Shown piece by piece: positions 43,797 through 52,643 of a stretch of DNA of 64,000 nt. This DNA comes from Akkermansiaceae bacterium (GTDB taxonomy: Bacteria > Verrucomicrobiota > Verrucomicrobiia > Verrucomicrobiales > DEV007). The notes under the pieces were generated by a model. It saw only the letters and a program-made list of their open reading frames with translations, searched no databases and was not told where the DNA came from. How positions within the stretch are numbered: position 1 is the first letter of the stretch; every line of letters begins with the position of its first letter. The stretch covers positions 89,214 through 153,213 of the forward strand of contig JACKQC010000013.1 of assembly GCA_024233085.1 (NCBI GenBank), in the 5' to 3' direction. The translations under genes were made by a program, and so were the position numbers.

Positions 43797-46154
43797 TCAA
43801 CCGGGTTCGGGCAGTTCCTTCGCATAGAGAACGGTCCATTCGGCAGATTCGCGAGCTAGGTCGCGAGCACAGTCTTCGATCGCGAGAAGAACGTCGGTGT
43901 TCCACGACATGGGATCGGCGGCACGGTCTTCTCCCCGCTGGTATCGGTTCATGCGATTTTCCAAGCGTACCAGGCGCTCCAGATGATCGTCGAGTATGCC
44001 GCCCATCATCGTCGATCGGTCGGCCAGACGTTGGCATTCGCTCTGAAACCTGATACCGTTGAGCGCGGCCACGGCGGCGGGTGCGAGAGCGGTGAAAAAG
44101 GCGGCCCAAGGCGCGAGCTTTTTCGCCAGGGCGGAATGATAAACGCTTTCCAAATAGATCAGCCCAATATCGGCGAAGACCGCCAAAATCACCGCGATAC
44201 TAAGCAATGAAGCCGCCCGCTCAAGAAACTCGAACAACGGAAGGTTCTCCCTGACCGTGGCCCAGTGGTAACCCCGCTGAGTGGCTTTTGAAGCTCGGTA
44301 ACCGAGCAGGTGATGCCGGGCTGACTCACGCGCCTCACCGGGTTGAAGGCGTATGGTCTTTCCTTCAGCCCAGAAATTCAGCACTTTCAGCGGATCGAGT
44401 GAACGCGTGAAGGCGTCGAAAAGCCAGTCGAACACTCCCTGCGTCAGCGCTCGGGAGGCGTATTGAGTTGGTCCCGCCGCGGGCGGCTGAAAACTGCCGG
44501 AAAGGGGAAGAAACCACATCAATCGGAGCCTTTCGGCAAGATATCGCGAGTTGATGGCGCGGTCATTCCATCGGTTGCGGTTGGCGGTCCTGGTTTGGTA
44601 AAAAATGCCGATCACAACACAAAGTTTGACGAACGCCAGCCCCGCCAACCATCCCGTGTAGGCGTGGGAGGCGTGTTCCCCGACGTGGCAAGAGGCTCCG
44701 GGATCGGCGGTCGAAGAGAAAATATCTCCGACAACCTGAGGCAGCGACTTTTCCTCGCCAATTAACACGAGACTGAGGGCCGCGATGAAGACCGCGAACA
44801 CCGCCAGGCCGTAATTGAGGATAAAGGCCCCTCGGTAGAGCCCGGTGAAGTGGTAATTGAGTTCGGTGGCGCGCCCTCGAAACTTTTCGATCTCCTCAAG
44901 ATGGCGCCGCTCGGGCGCGCCAGCTGGGATCGCGTCTCCCGGTGATTCACGAAACGACGGCGGCGGGAAAACATGATGGGTTCCGTCGCGGAGAGCGCGA
45001 AACTCGCGTCGGATGTAGTCGCCGAGCCGGGTGATCTTGCCACAGTGGATCAGAAAGTTTTTCCAAAGCGCTTCGCGGCTCGCGAAGTCCGACCAAGCTT
45101 CTTTTTTGGGCGGAACATCTTCACGGTCGAAGAAATCCGAAAGAAAGTCGAGATGGGAATGCTTTCCGGGAGTCTTGTGGCTTTCATCGGGAAGCGAAAG
45201 ATTCGGGCCGGCGGTGATCGCCGTGATCCAGCGCTGGAGTTCTATCGAGACTTTCTCCTCGCGAGCCTGTTCTGAAGCCCGCTGTGAACTCTCACCAACC
45301 AGAAAACACTCATCGGGAAGCATGGCTCCTTTGAAGGGTTCACCGGGTTCGACCAAAGAAATTCGCGCTTGGCGTAAAAGGCGCTCCGGAATCTTCGCGG
45401 TATTATCGTTGACCGCTTGCCGGTCGAAAGCGGGGTTCGTGGAGGTTATCAGATCAATGAGGACCACGGGAAGCTTGAAATGTTGGGCGTCCCGAATGGT
45501 TTCCAAGGTGCCTCCGGCCAGTCCGGGCACTGATCGGTCAGCCACCGCGAGCAGTAGGTCCGAGTTTCGCAGGATCAGTTCCGATTGCGCGCGGTAAGCG
45601 TGGCCGCGGCGTTCCTTGTCAATCGGAGTTTCCAGTTGTCGACCTTCCTTCGTGTTTCCGCGGGGATAGAGAGTTGAGGGGCCGTCGAAGACAATAATGT
45701 GATCGCAGTCTTCGAGCAGTTCGTCGTAGGAATGCGAGTAAAGATTGAGATCGCGCGATTCGCGGTAAGCCTCCGGTTGGCAGGGGAGTATGGCGGATTG
45801 CCGCACACGAGTGGCACTGAATTCGGTGCCGGAAGAATTCCTCCGCCGGATCACCTCTTTTCCAATCAGTGAATCGGCTCCCTCGGCCAGCCCCGTCACA
45901 ATTCGAAGCACCGGGAACTCCTGAGAGTAGAATTTCAGAACATGCTCCGGACTGGTGGCGGGCGTCGGAGGATCCAGCACTCCGGGGGCAAGGATGGCCA
46001 GTTGCCGGGAAATACCGTCCAAGACCCAGTTAATCGCCCTTGGCAACAAATTGTCTGGATCGTCGGGAAGATTTCGGTTCCCGGCAAACCCCAGCCGCAA
46101 CACCAGATCAGGCCGTTCTGGGAGTTTCTTTTTGGCGAAAGATTCACGGTTCAT
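43797..46154 (-). CDS. SLOG-like domain protein with four membrane segments (SLATT-like), probable effector
   Basis: 785 residues, first gene of the cassette. The N-terminal ~240 residues look like a SLOG (Rossmann-like, DprA/YspA-related) domain: 'LRLGFAGNRNL' (19-29), 'RIVTGLAEGADSL' (84-96), and 'NSDLLLAVADRSVPGLAGGT' (197-216) followed by 'KLPVVLIDL'. Membrane segments are predicted near 442-464, 501-519, 646-668 and 679-699. 'RYLAERLRLMWFLPL' (~537-551) after the second pair recalls the SLATT motif. SLOG domains bind nucleotide-derived ligands (for example ThsA in Thoeris), and SLATT proteins are proposed pore-forming effectors. A nucleotide-gated membrane effector is therefore likely but inferred. 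The ClpX-like gene starts 48 bp after its stop. Confidence 0.75.
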   Translation of the reverse strand: MNRESFAKKKLPERPDLVLRLGFAGNRNLPDDPDNLLPRAINWVLDGISRQLAILAPGVLDPPTPATSPEHVLKFYSQEFPVLRIVTGLAEGADSLIGKEVIRRRNSSGTEFSATRVRQSAILPCQPEAYRESRDLNLYSHSYDELLEDCDHIIVFDGPSTLYPRGNTKEGRQLETPIDKERRGHAYRAQSELILRNSDLLLAVADRSVPGLAGGTLETIRDAQHFKLPVVLIDLITSTNPAFDRQAVNDNTAKIPERLLRQARISLVEPGEPFKGAMLPDECFLVGESSQRASEQAREEKVSIELQRWITAITAGPNLSLPDESHKTPGKHSHLDFLSDFFDREDVPPKKEAWSDFASREALWKNFLIHCGKITRLGDYIRREFRALRDGTHHVFPPPSFRESPGDAIPAGAPERRHLEEIEKFRGRATELNYHFTGLYRGAFILNYGLAVFAVFIAALSLVLIGEEKSLPQVVGDIFSSTADPGASCHVGEHASHAYTGWLAGLAFVKLCVVIGIFYQTRTANRNRWNDRAINSRYLAERLRLMWFLPLSGSFQPPAAGPTQYASRALTQGVFDWLFDAFTRSLDPLKVLNFWAEGKTIRLQPGEARESARHHLLGYRASKATQRGYHWATVRENLPLFEFLERAASLLSIAVILAVFADIGLIYLESVYHSALAKKLAPWAAFFTALAPAAVAALNGIRFQSECQRLADRSTMMGGILDDHLERLVRLENRMNRYQRGEDRAADPMSWNTDVLLAIEDCARDLARESAEWTVLYAKELPEPG

Positions 46155-46225
46155 TGCGGGAAACTATGTCGGGAAGCACCAAAGTTTTTCCAGTGAAAAC
46201 GACGCAGGCCCCGTCTTTTTCGATT

Positions 46226-46262
46226 GAACAGGGTTGACTCGTTGACCTAACCCTGTTGAGTC
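46226..46262. repeat. Dispersed palindromic repeat copy at the 5' edge of the conflict cassette
   Basis: AACAGGGTTGACTC (46227-46240) faces GACCTAACCCTGTTGAGTC (46244-46262). It lies five bases beyond the stop of the cyclase gene and 71 bases before the start of the SLOG gene, both on the - strand, so it separates the two transcription units. It matches the copy at 37165 in sequence and orientation. Confidence 0.92.
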
Positions 46263-46266
46263 CCGC

Positions 46267-47997
46267 TCACCGGGCGCCCAACTCCCACACGGGGTCGAAA
46301 ACCTCGCCCTCGCCGTCGCGCAGCATGGCGTCGACCACCCGGGCCATGAGCTGGAGGGAGGGGCCGTCTCCGGGGAATTGGACCAGCAGATCGCCGAGAA
46401 TCGCCGAGGCGCGGCTGAAGCGGCGGTTTTCGAAACAGTCCAGCGCCTCGCCGTAACCGGCGCAAAGCACGGGCCAGCCGGATTGGCCGGGCGGGGCGAG
46501 TTCGTGGAGTTCGACGGACTCGGCGATGTTACGGACGCGAACGCGGCAGAGACGCCGATGGGGAAACTCGGCTTCGTCGAGGCGGGCGACGGTTTCGCCG
46601 GTGGCGAGCAGATGGGTGTGAAGCAGCTTCGTCACCCCCTGGACGCGGCTTCCGAGATTGACGGTGGTGCCGAGCGGTCCGTATTTGAATTTCCGGTGGG
46701 TGCCGATGTTGCCGACCAGCGCCGGTCCGGTGCTGACGCCGATGCCGATCGCGGTTTCGGCGCCGGTTTTGGGTCGCCACTCGGCGTTCAGGCCGGGCAG
46801 GCGGTCGAGCATGGCGAGCGCGGCGCGGCAGGCGCGCGCGGCGTGGTCGGGCTGCTCGCCGGGCGCGCCCCAGAGGGCGAGCAGTTCGTCGCCGGTGTAG
46901 TCCACCAGCACGCCGCCCTCGTCGAGCACGCAACCGGAGAACTCGCCCATCACGGCGCCGAGCCAGTCGATGGTCTGCTCGGGGCCGAGGCGCTCGCTGA
47001 CGGCGCTGAAGCCGCGGATGTCGCAAAAAAGCACGGTGACTTCGGCGTTGCGGCCCTTCATTTTGACCGGGTCGGGATTGCGGGCGAATTCGCGAGCCAG
47101 CTCGGGCGTGAAATGCTGCTCGAAGACCTTTTCGCGCAGGCGCTTTTTCTCCAGGCTGGCGTTGAGGCGCGCGGTCAGCAGGGCGGGGCGGATGGGGCGG
47201 GAAAGAAAATCCTCGGCGCCGATCTCGATGCAGCGGACGGCGTCGCGCTCCTCGCGCAGGCCGGTGACGACGATGACGGGGGTGTGGCGCAGGTGGCCGC
47301 TTTCGCGAAGGTTTTCCAGCACGGCAAAGCCGTCCATCTCGGGCATGCGGATGTCGAGCAGGACGGCGTCGAGCCGGTCGTCGGCGCGGATGGCTTCGAG
47401 CGCTTCGCGGCCATTGACGGCGAAGACGACGTCATGACCCTGGGCCTCGAGCAGGCGGGCGAGCAGGGCGCGGTTTTCGGCGTCGTCGTCGGCGACCAGG
47501 ATGCGGCCGGGTTCGGGCGCGGGGGTGGCGACGGCGGGGGAGGCGACTTCGGTGTCGGCGTCATTCGCGTCGATGGCGGCGCGGCAGCATTCGCAAAGGT
47601 CGAGGACCGCGGTCAAGGAAGCGGGTTTCTCGCCGTCCTCGGGGAATTCCATGTCGACGAATTGGGCGGGGCCGGCGACACGATTGAGGCGATTTTTCAG
47701 GTCGTGCCGAACGGAGCGCGCCGACTCCGCTTCGTTGGGGGCGCCGGCGTATTTCTCGCGCGCGGCGGCGACGATTTCGGGAATCTCGTCGACAAAGGCG
47801 GCGGCGGTTTCGCGGAGGCGGTCGAGATCGGCGGTCAGGCTGTCGGACGCCGGGGCGTCTCCGGATTTCGCGGAGAGTTCAGTCGCCAGAGCTTTCGCCG
47901 CGGCGGCGAGCCGCCTCGCCTGGGGAAGCAGATTGGCGGCGATCTGGGCGGGGGCGTCCATGGGGGGCGTGAAGGCGGGGCGGGTGGTTTTTGCCAA
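46267..47997 (-). CDS. Receiver-domain class III nucleotidyl cyclase
   Basis: 576 residues. The N-terminal helical part has 'VRHDLKNRLNRVAG' (97-110), like a histidine-kinase H box or HPt remnant. A receiver domain follows: 'VADDDAENRALL' (D170-D172), phosphoacceptor D215 in 'LLDIRMPEMDGF'; the usual Lys is Arg267 ('FLSRPI'). The cyclase domain has both metal aspartates, D326 in 'VLFCDIRGFS' and D370 in 'YTGDELLALWG', and 'KFKYGPLGTTVNLGSRVQG'. Its Lys/Thr pair resembles bacterial adenylate cyclases such as CyaB1 rather than guanylate cyclases. cAMP production under phospho-control is likely. It lies upstream of the SLOG gene on the same strand, but a palindrome separates them, so co-function is unproven. 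Confidence 0.85.
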   Translation of the reverse strand: MAKTTRPAFTPPMDAPAQIAANLLPQARRLAAAAKALATELSAKSGDAPASDSLTADLDRLRETAAAFVDEIPEIVAAAREKYAGAPNEAESARSVRHDLKNRLNRVAGPAQFVDMEFPEDGEKPASLTAVLDLCECCRAAIDANDADTEVASPAVATPAPEPGRILVADDDAENRALLARLLEAQGHDVVFAVNGREALEAIRADDRLDAVLLDIRMPEMDGFAVLENLRESGHLRHTPVIVVTGLREERDAVRCIEIGAEDFLSRPIRPALLTARLNASLEKKRLREKVFEQHFTPELAREFARNPDPVKMKGRNAEVTVLFCDIRGFSAVSERLGPEQTIDWLGAVMGEFSGCVLDEGGVLVDYTGDELLALWGAPGEQPDHAARACRAALAMLDRLPGLNAEWRPKTGAETAIGIGVSTGPALVGNIGTHRKFKYGPLGTTVNLGSRVQGVTKLLHTHLLATGETVARLDEAEFPHRRLCRVRVRNIAESVELHELAPPGQSGWPVLCAGYGEALDCFENRRFSRASAILGDLLVQFPGDGPSLQLMARVVDAMLRDGEGEVFDPVWELGAR

Positions 47998-48056
47998 GGT
48001 GCCCCATCACTCCGGCGGGCGAAACGCCGAATCGCCCGGAACGACGTGGTCGGGGA

Positions 48057-49454
48057 TCACGACTTTGCGGCCCAGTATTTCCGCGTTTCGGAGACCACAA
48101 CCCCGGTCAGAGCGATGAGGGCGATGAGATTCGGGACGGCCATGAGGGCGTTGAGGGTGTCGGCGATGTTCCACACGAGCTTCAGGCTGCCGACACAGCC
48201 GAGATAGACGGCGACGACCCAGAAGACGCGGTAGGGCACGATGGCCTTCGTTCCGAGCAGATATTCGGTGCAGCGTTCGCCGTAGTAGGCCCAGCCGAGC
48301 AGTGTCGAGTAGGCAAAGGTCAGCACGCCGATGCCGACGATGATGCCGCCGCTCTGGCCGGGGAGGCCCTTGCCGAAGGCGTTCTGGGTCATGGCGGCGG
48401 CGACGTCTTTGCCCTCGGTCCAGACGCCGGTGACGACGAGGGCCAGCCCGGTCAGGGTGCAGACCACGATGCTGTCCAGAAAGGTGCCGGTCATGGAAAC
48501 GATGGCCTGCTCGGCCGGCTCGTCGGTCCGCGCGGCGGCGGCGGCAATGGGCGCGCTGCCGAGGCCGGATTCGTTCGAGAAAACCCCGCGCGCCACCCCC
48601 ATGCGGATCGCCAGCGCCACGGTCGAACCGGCGAAACCGCCCACGGCCGCGGTGCCGGTGAAGGCCCGGGAAAAAATCTCGGCGAAGGCGTGCGGAATCT
48701 CGCCGGCGAACCGGAGGATGATAAAAAGGCAGCCCGCCATGTAGAAGACGGCCATGAAAGGCACCAGGATCGACGCGGTGCGGGCGATCGATTTGATCCC
48801 GCCGAGGATGACGAGTCCGGTGAGCAGGGCGAGCACGATACCGGTGAGGCGATTGGAGGACTCGGCGGCCGGATTGTCGCCTCCATCGGCGAGAAGGGCG
48901 GGAATGTCGCGGAGCGAGAGGACATTCTGCGCGACCGAATTCGCCTGCACCATGTTGCCGATGCCGAAGGCGGCGACCGAGCCGAAGATGGCGAAGGCGA
49001 CGGCGAGCCATTTCCAGTTTTCGCCCATCCCGCGCTCGATGTAGTACATGGGACCGCCCTGCATCTTGCCGCGCTTGTCCTTTACGCGGTATTTCACGGC
49101 CAGCAGTCCCTCGGCGTACTTGGTCGCCATCCCGAGAAAGGCGATCGTCCACATCCAGAAAAGCGCCCCCGGTCCGCCCGCGGCGACCGCCGTGGCCACG
49201 CCGACAATGTTCCCCGTGCCGATGGTGGCGGCCAGGGCGGTCATCAGCGATTGAAAATGCGTCACGTCGCCCTCGCCTCGGTGGCTGCGCCCGGTCTTGC
49301 CGAAGGCGAATTTCAATCCCGTGCCGAGCCGGAAGAGTTGGATCAATTTCAGGCGGACGGTCAAATAGATTCCCGTGCCGACGAGCAGCGCGAGCAGCGG
49401 GAGGCCCCAGACAAAGTCGTTGATCGCCGCGAGGGCCTTTTCGAAGTCTTCCAT
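48057..49454 (-). CDS. AGCS-family sodium:alanine/glycine symporter
   Basis: A 465-residue polytopic protein. 'ATIGTGNIVGVATAVAAGGP' followed by GALFWMW is the family signature, with 'FGSVAAFGIGNMVQANSVAQ' and 'SNESGLGSAPIAAAAA' also matching AlsT/DagA-type symporters. These import alanine or glycine with sodium or protons across the inner membrane. Length and the ~10-11 hydrophobic segments fit the family. The gene is 59 bp from the cyclase gene on the same strand with no evident functional link. Confidence 0.93.
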   Translation of the reverse strand: MEDFEKALAAINDFVWGLPLLALLVGTGIYLTVRLKLIQLFRLGTGLKFAFGKTGRSHRGEGDVTHFQSLMTALAATIGTGNIVGVATAVAAGGPGALFWMWTIAFLGMATKYAEGLLAVKYRVKDKRGKMQGGPMYYIERGMGENWKWLAVAFAIFGSVAAFGIGNMVQANSVAQNVLSLRDIPALLADGGDNPAAESSNRLTGIVLALLTGLVILGGIKSIARTASILVPFMAVFYMAGCLFIILRFAGEIPHAFAEIFSRAFTGTAAVGGFAGSTVALAIRMGVARGVFSNESGLGSAPIAAAAARTDEPAEQAIVSMTGTFLDSIVVCTLTGLALVVTGVWTEGKDVAAAMTQNAFGKGLPGQSGGIIVGIGVLTFAYSTLLGWAYYGERCTEYLLGTKAIVPYRVFWVVAVYLGCVGSLKLVWNIADTLNALMAVPNLIALIALTGVVVSETRKYWAAKS

Positions 49455-49564
49455 GGGCGCGACGCTAACAGAGACTCGGCCCGCCGAAAAGCGCGAAACT
49501 TTTGGCGGGCCTTTGCGTTTTAACGCGGTCGCGGTACCTTCCGGCCGCCCTTCTTCCCTCGACC

Positions 49565-52513
49565 ATGAAAAACGTTCCTGCCGCGCGGCGGGCCAGGTTT
49601 GCCGCGATGCTCGCCATGATTGTGGCGGGTTCCTTCTCCGGACTTCGTTCGCAGAACGCGGCGGCTCCGGATACCACGACCGATCCCGTCTCCGAATGGC
49701 GCTGGCACGACCAATCAGCGGAATATTTCGGCGCTCCGCTCGATGACGCGACCGTCATCCGCGTCACCAACCTCGATTCCTCGGGCCCCGGCAGCCTTCG
49801 CGAAGCGCTCGAGACGGAGATGGAGGGCGCGCGCCTCATTGTGTTCGAAGTCGGCGGCGTGATCGATCTCGGTGGGCGTGGCATCAAGATTCGGCACGAG
49901 GGCACCTGGATCGCGGGACAGACCGCGCCGGCGCCGGGCGTCACGCTCATCCGCGGCGGCCTGTCCATCGAGGCCAGCCACGTCATCCTCCAGCATCTCC
50001 GCGTGCGGCCGGGCGACCGGGGCGATCCGGAAAAGAAAAAGTGGGAGCCCGACGGCATCTCGACCGGCGGCCCCATTCGCGACGTGCTGGTGGAGCACTG
50101 CTCGGTGACCTGGAGCGTGGACGAGAATCTCAGCGCTTCCAGCTACGGCGCTCCCGAGGGCGAGGGCGCCCGGCGTATCGCCTTTCGCGAGTGTCTCGTG
50201 GCCGAGGCGCTCAACCACGCCACCCACGGGGAAGGCGAGCATTCGAAAGGATCGCTGGTCCTCGACGGCACCCACGAGGTCGCGATCGTCGGCTGCCTTT
50301 ACGCGGCGAATGTCGAGCGCAACCCGGTCTTCAAGCTCGACACCTCGGGCGTGGTCGTGAACTGCGTCATGGCCTGCAACGGGCAGCGCGCCATTCATGC
50401 CTCCGTGCCGGAGGCCGATTATCCCGGTAAACCCGCCCGCCTCGCCGTCGTCGGCAACACCGTGCTGCTCGGTCCCGACTCGAAAACCAGTTCCGCCATT
50501 TTCGAGGGAACGGCCGAGGGCTATTTCCGCGACAACGCCGGCGCCGACGCCGAGGGACGGCCGTTGCCCGAGTTGCGGCGGACATTTTCCACCCTGAAAA
50601 AACCGCCCGTCTGGCCGTTGGGACTCCCCGTGAAACCCGCCGCCGCCGCCGCCTGGCATGTGGCCCGGTTCGCCGGCGCGCGCCCCGCCGAGCGCGATCC
50701 CATCGACCGGCGCATCGTCGAGCGGGCCATGAGCGGCGAGCTGCGCGTCATCGACAGCCAGGAACAGGTCGGCGGTTACCCGAAGGCGGAGCCGCCCGTC
50801 GTCGTCGCCCTCGAAGTGCCCGAGAAACAGCGCGACGTCTGGCTCGAAGACCTCGCCCGCGCCGTCGAGGGGCGAACGCAGATTCGCGCCACCAGCAAGC
50901 GACCCGGCGATCTCGCGCATTTTGCCGCCGCCACCGTGCATCCACTCGCCACCGCAGCGGCCGTCGCCGCTTTCGATCGGGGCGGCAACGCCATCGACGG
51001 CGCCATCGCCGCCGCCGTGACGCTTGGCGTCGTGGACGGGCACAATTCCGGCATCGGAGGCGGTTGCTTCATCCTGATTCGCGCCGCCGACGGCACCCTC
51101 GCCGCGATCGACGGACGCGAGATGGCGCCCGCCGCCGCGACGCGCGATATGTTTGTCCGCGACGGAAAAGCCGATCCCGACCTCAGCCGGAACGGACCGC
51201 TCGCCGCCGGCGTGCCCGGGGCCCTCGCCGCGTGGGATCTGGCGCTGCGAAAGTTTGGCCGGCTCGATCTCGCCGATGTTTTGACGCCCGCCGCCGATCT
51301 GGCCGAAGCCGGGTCGCCGATCGATGAGATTTTCGCGAGGAAACTGAAGGCCGCCGCGCCGGAGTTGGCGAAGTTTCCGGCCTCGGCCGAGGTTTTTCTC
51401 AAGCCCGACGGTTCGCCCTATGCCGAGGGCGAAGTCCTCGCGCAGAGGGACCTCGCCGCGAGCTACCGCGCCATCGCGGAGCGGGGAACGGGCTGGTTTT
51501 ACGGAGGCGAGTTTGCCGAAAAAACCGAAGCCTGGATGAAGGCCAACGGCGGCCTGATGACGGCCTCCGACCTCGCGAACTACGCGGTGAAGGAGCGCAA
51601 GCCGCTCGTCACCAACTATCGCGGTTACGATGTGATTGGATTCCCCCCCCCGAGTTCGGGCGGTGTCCATGTCGCGGAAATGCTCAATATTCTGGAAAAC
51701 TTCGACGTCGGCGCCCTCGAGCCCGCCGCCCGCGGGCACCTGCTCGCCGAGACGATGAAGCTCGCCTTCGCCGACCGCGCCCACTGGCTCGGCGATCCGG
51801 ACCACGCGAAAGTGCCGCGCGGATTGATTGATCAGGCTTATGCGAAGAGTCTGTCCGCGAAAATCGATCCCGCCAAAGCCACTGAGGTTCCCGGCCACGG
51901 CACGCCGCCGGACGCCGAGACCGATGTTTTCGGCGACAAGCACACCCAGCACCTCTGCGTCGCCGACGCCGAGGGCAACTGGGTCGCCATGACCTCGACC
52001 ATCAACACCGGCTTCGGCAGCAAGGTCGTCATTCCCGGCACCGGCATCGTGCTGAACAACGAGATGGACGACTTTTCCGCGCAACCCGGCGCGCCGAACG
52101 CCTTCAAACTCGTCGGCTCCGAGGCCAACGCCATCGCGCCCGGCAAGCGACCGTTGTCCAGCATGAGCCCGACCCTCATTCTTCGCGAAGGCCGTCCCAC
52201 GATCGCCGTCGGCGCCGCCGGCGGTCCCACCATCATCACCCAGACCCTGCAATTCATCGTCAACCGGATCGACCGCAAGCTCGATGTCGAGGATTCGCTC
52301 GCCGAGCCGCGCCTTCACCACCAATGGTCGCCCGACGAACTGCGTGTCGAGGAAACGATGCCGCCCGAGGTCATCGCCGCGCTCGAGGCGCTCGGGCATC
52401 ATGTTTCGAAAACCTCCCGCCTCGGCGCCACCCAGGCGATCACCTACGATCCGCGCGGTTTTTTCCGGCCCGCCCACGATCCGCGGGTGCCCGGCGGCGC
52501 GGGAGGGCGGTGA
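49565..52513 (+). CDS. Fusion of a pectate-lyase-like beta-helix and gamma-glutamyltransferase
   Basis: 982 residues in one uninterrupted frame from ATG 49565, chosen for its signal peptide (RRARFAAMLAMIVAGSF). Residues ~35-430 are a right-handed beta-helix of the PL1 type: 'VTNLDSSGPGSLREALE', 'EGTWIAGQTAPAPGVTL', 'SHVILQHLRVRPGD' and 'EHCSVTWSVDE'. Residues ~445-980 are a complete gamma-glutamyltranspeptidase: 'TVHPLATAAAVAAFDRGGNA', 'NSGIGGGCF', the nucleophile Thr794 in 'DKHTQHLCV', 'MTSTIN', 'PLSSMSPTL' and 'GGPTIITQTLQFIVNRI'. GGT normally self-cleaves before the catalytic Thr, which here would leave the beta-helix on the large subunit. A nine-C run at 51643-51651 lies within the GGT part. 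The fusion is unusual. Confidence 0.85.
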   Translation: MKNVPAARRARFAAMLAMIVAGSFSGLRSQNAAAPDTTTDPVSEWRWHDQSAEYFGAPLDDATVIRVTNLDSSGPGSLREALETEMEGARLIVFEVGGVIDLGGRGIKIRHEGTWIAGQTAPAPGVTLIRGGLSIEASHVILQHLRVRPGDRGDPEKKKWEPDGISTGGPIRDVLVEHCSVTWSVDENLSASSYGAPEGEGARRIAFRECLVAEALNHATHGEGEHSKGSLVLDGTHEVAIVGCLYAANVERNPVFKLDTSGVVVNCVMACNGQRAIHASVPEADYPGKPARLAVVGNTVLLGPDSKTSSAIFEGTAEGYFRDNAGADAEGRPLPELRRTFSTLKKPPVWPLGLPVKPAAAAAWHVARFAGARPAERDPIDRRIVERAMSGELRVIDSQEQVGGYPKAEPPVVVALEVPEKQRDVWLEDLARAVEGRTQIRATSKRPGDLAHFAAATVHPLATAAAVAAFDRGGNAIDGAIAAAVTLGVVDGHNSGIGGGCFILIRAADGTLAAIDGREMAPAAATRDMFVRDGKADPDLSRNGPLAAGVPGALAAWDLALRKFGRLDLADVLTPAADLAEAGSPIDEIFARKLKAAAPELAKFPASAEVFLKPDGSPYAEGEVLAQRDLAASYRAIAERGTGWFYGGEFAEKTEAWMKANGGLMTASDLANYAVKERKPLVTNYRGYDVIGFPPPSSGGVHVAEMLNILENFDVGALEPAARGHLLAETMKLAFADRAHWLGDPDHAKVPRGLIDQAYAKSLSAKIDPAKATEVPGHGTPPDAETDVFGDKHTQHLCVADAEGNWVAMTSTINTGFGSKVVIPGTGIVLNNEMDDFSAQPGAPNAFKLVGSEANAIAPGKRPLSSMSPTLILREGRPTIAVGAAGGPTIITQTLQFIVNRIDRKLDVEDSLAEPRLHHQWSPDELRVEETMPPEVIAALEALGHHVSKTSRLGATQAITYDPRGFFRPAHDPRVPGGAGGR

Positions 52514-52529
52514 ATCGGGTTCATTTCTG

Positions 52530-52568
52530 ACCCAACAGGGTATGGTCGCCGACCATACCCTGTTGGGT
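52530..52568. repeat. Dispersed palindromic repeat, perfect copy
   Basis: A perfect palindrome: 19-base arms ACCCAACAGGGTATGGTCG (52530-52548) and CGACCATACCCTGTTGGGT (52550-52568) around a single central C. It begins 17 bp after the stop of the lyase/GGT fusion gene. Confidence 0.95.
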
Positions 52569-52643
52569 GAGCCGCAAAAATCGCCCTCGACGGACCCTTT
52601 CGGTTCTGGCATGCTTCGCAAAGTCCGATCCATTGTCCCCGTC

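Noticed and set aside
46378..48207. A 609-codon + strand frame opposite the cyclase gene
   Set aside because: The - strand frame has complete receiver and cyclase motifs; the + strand product is a Gly/Ala/Asp-rich shadow.
51643..51651. The nine-C run in the GGT part as a phase-variation switch
   Set aside because: A homopolymer of this length in GC-rich DNA is not strong evidence, and the frame is intact.
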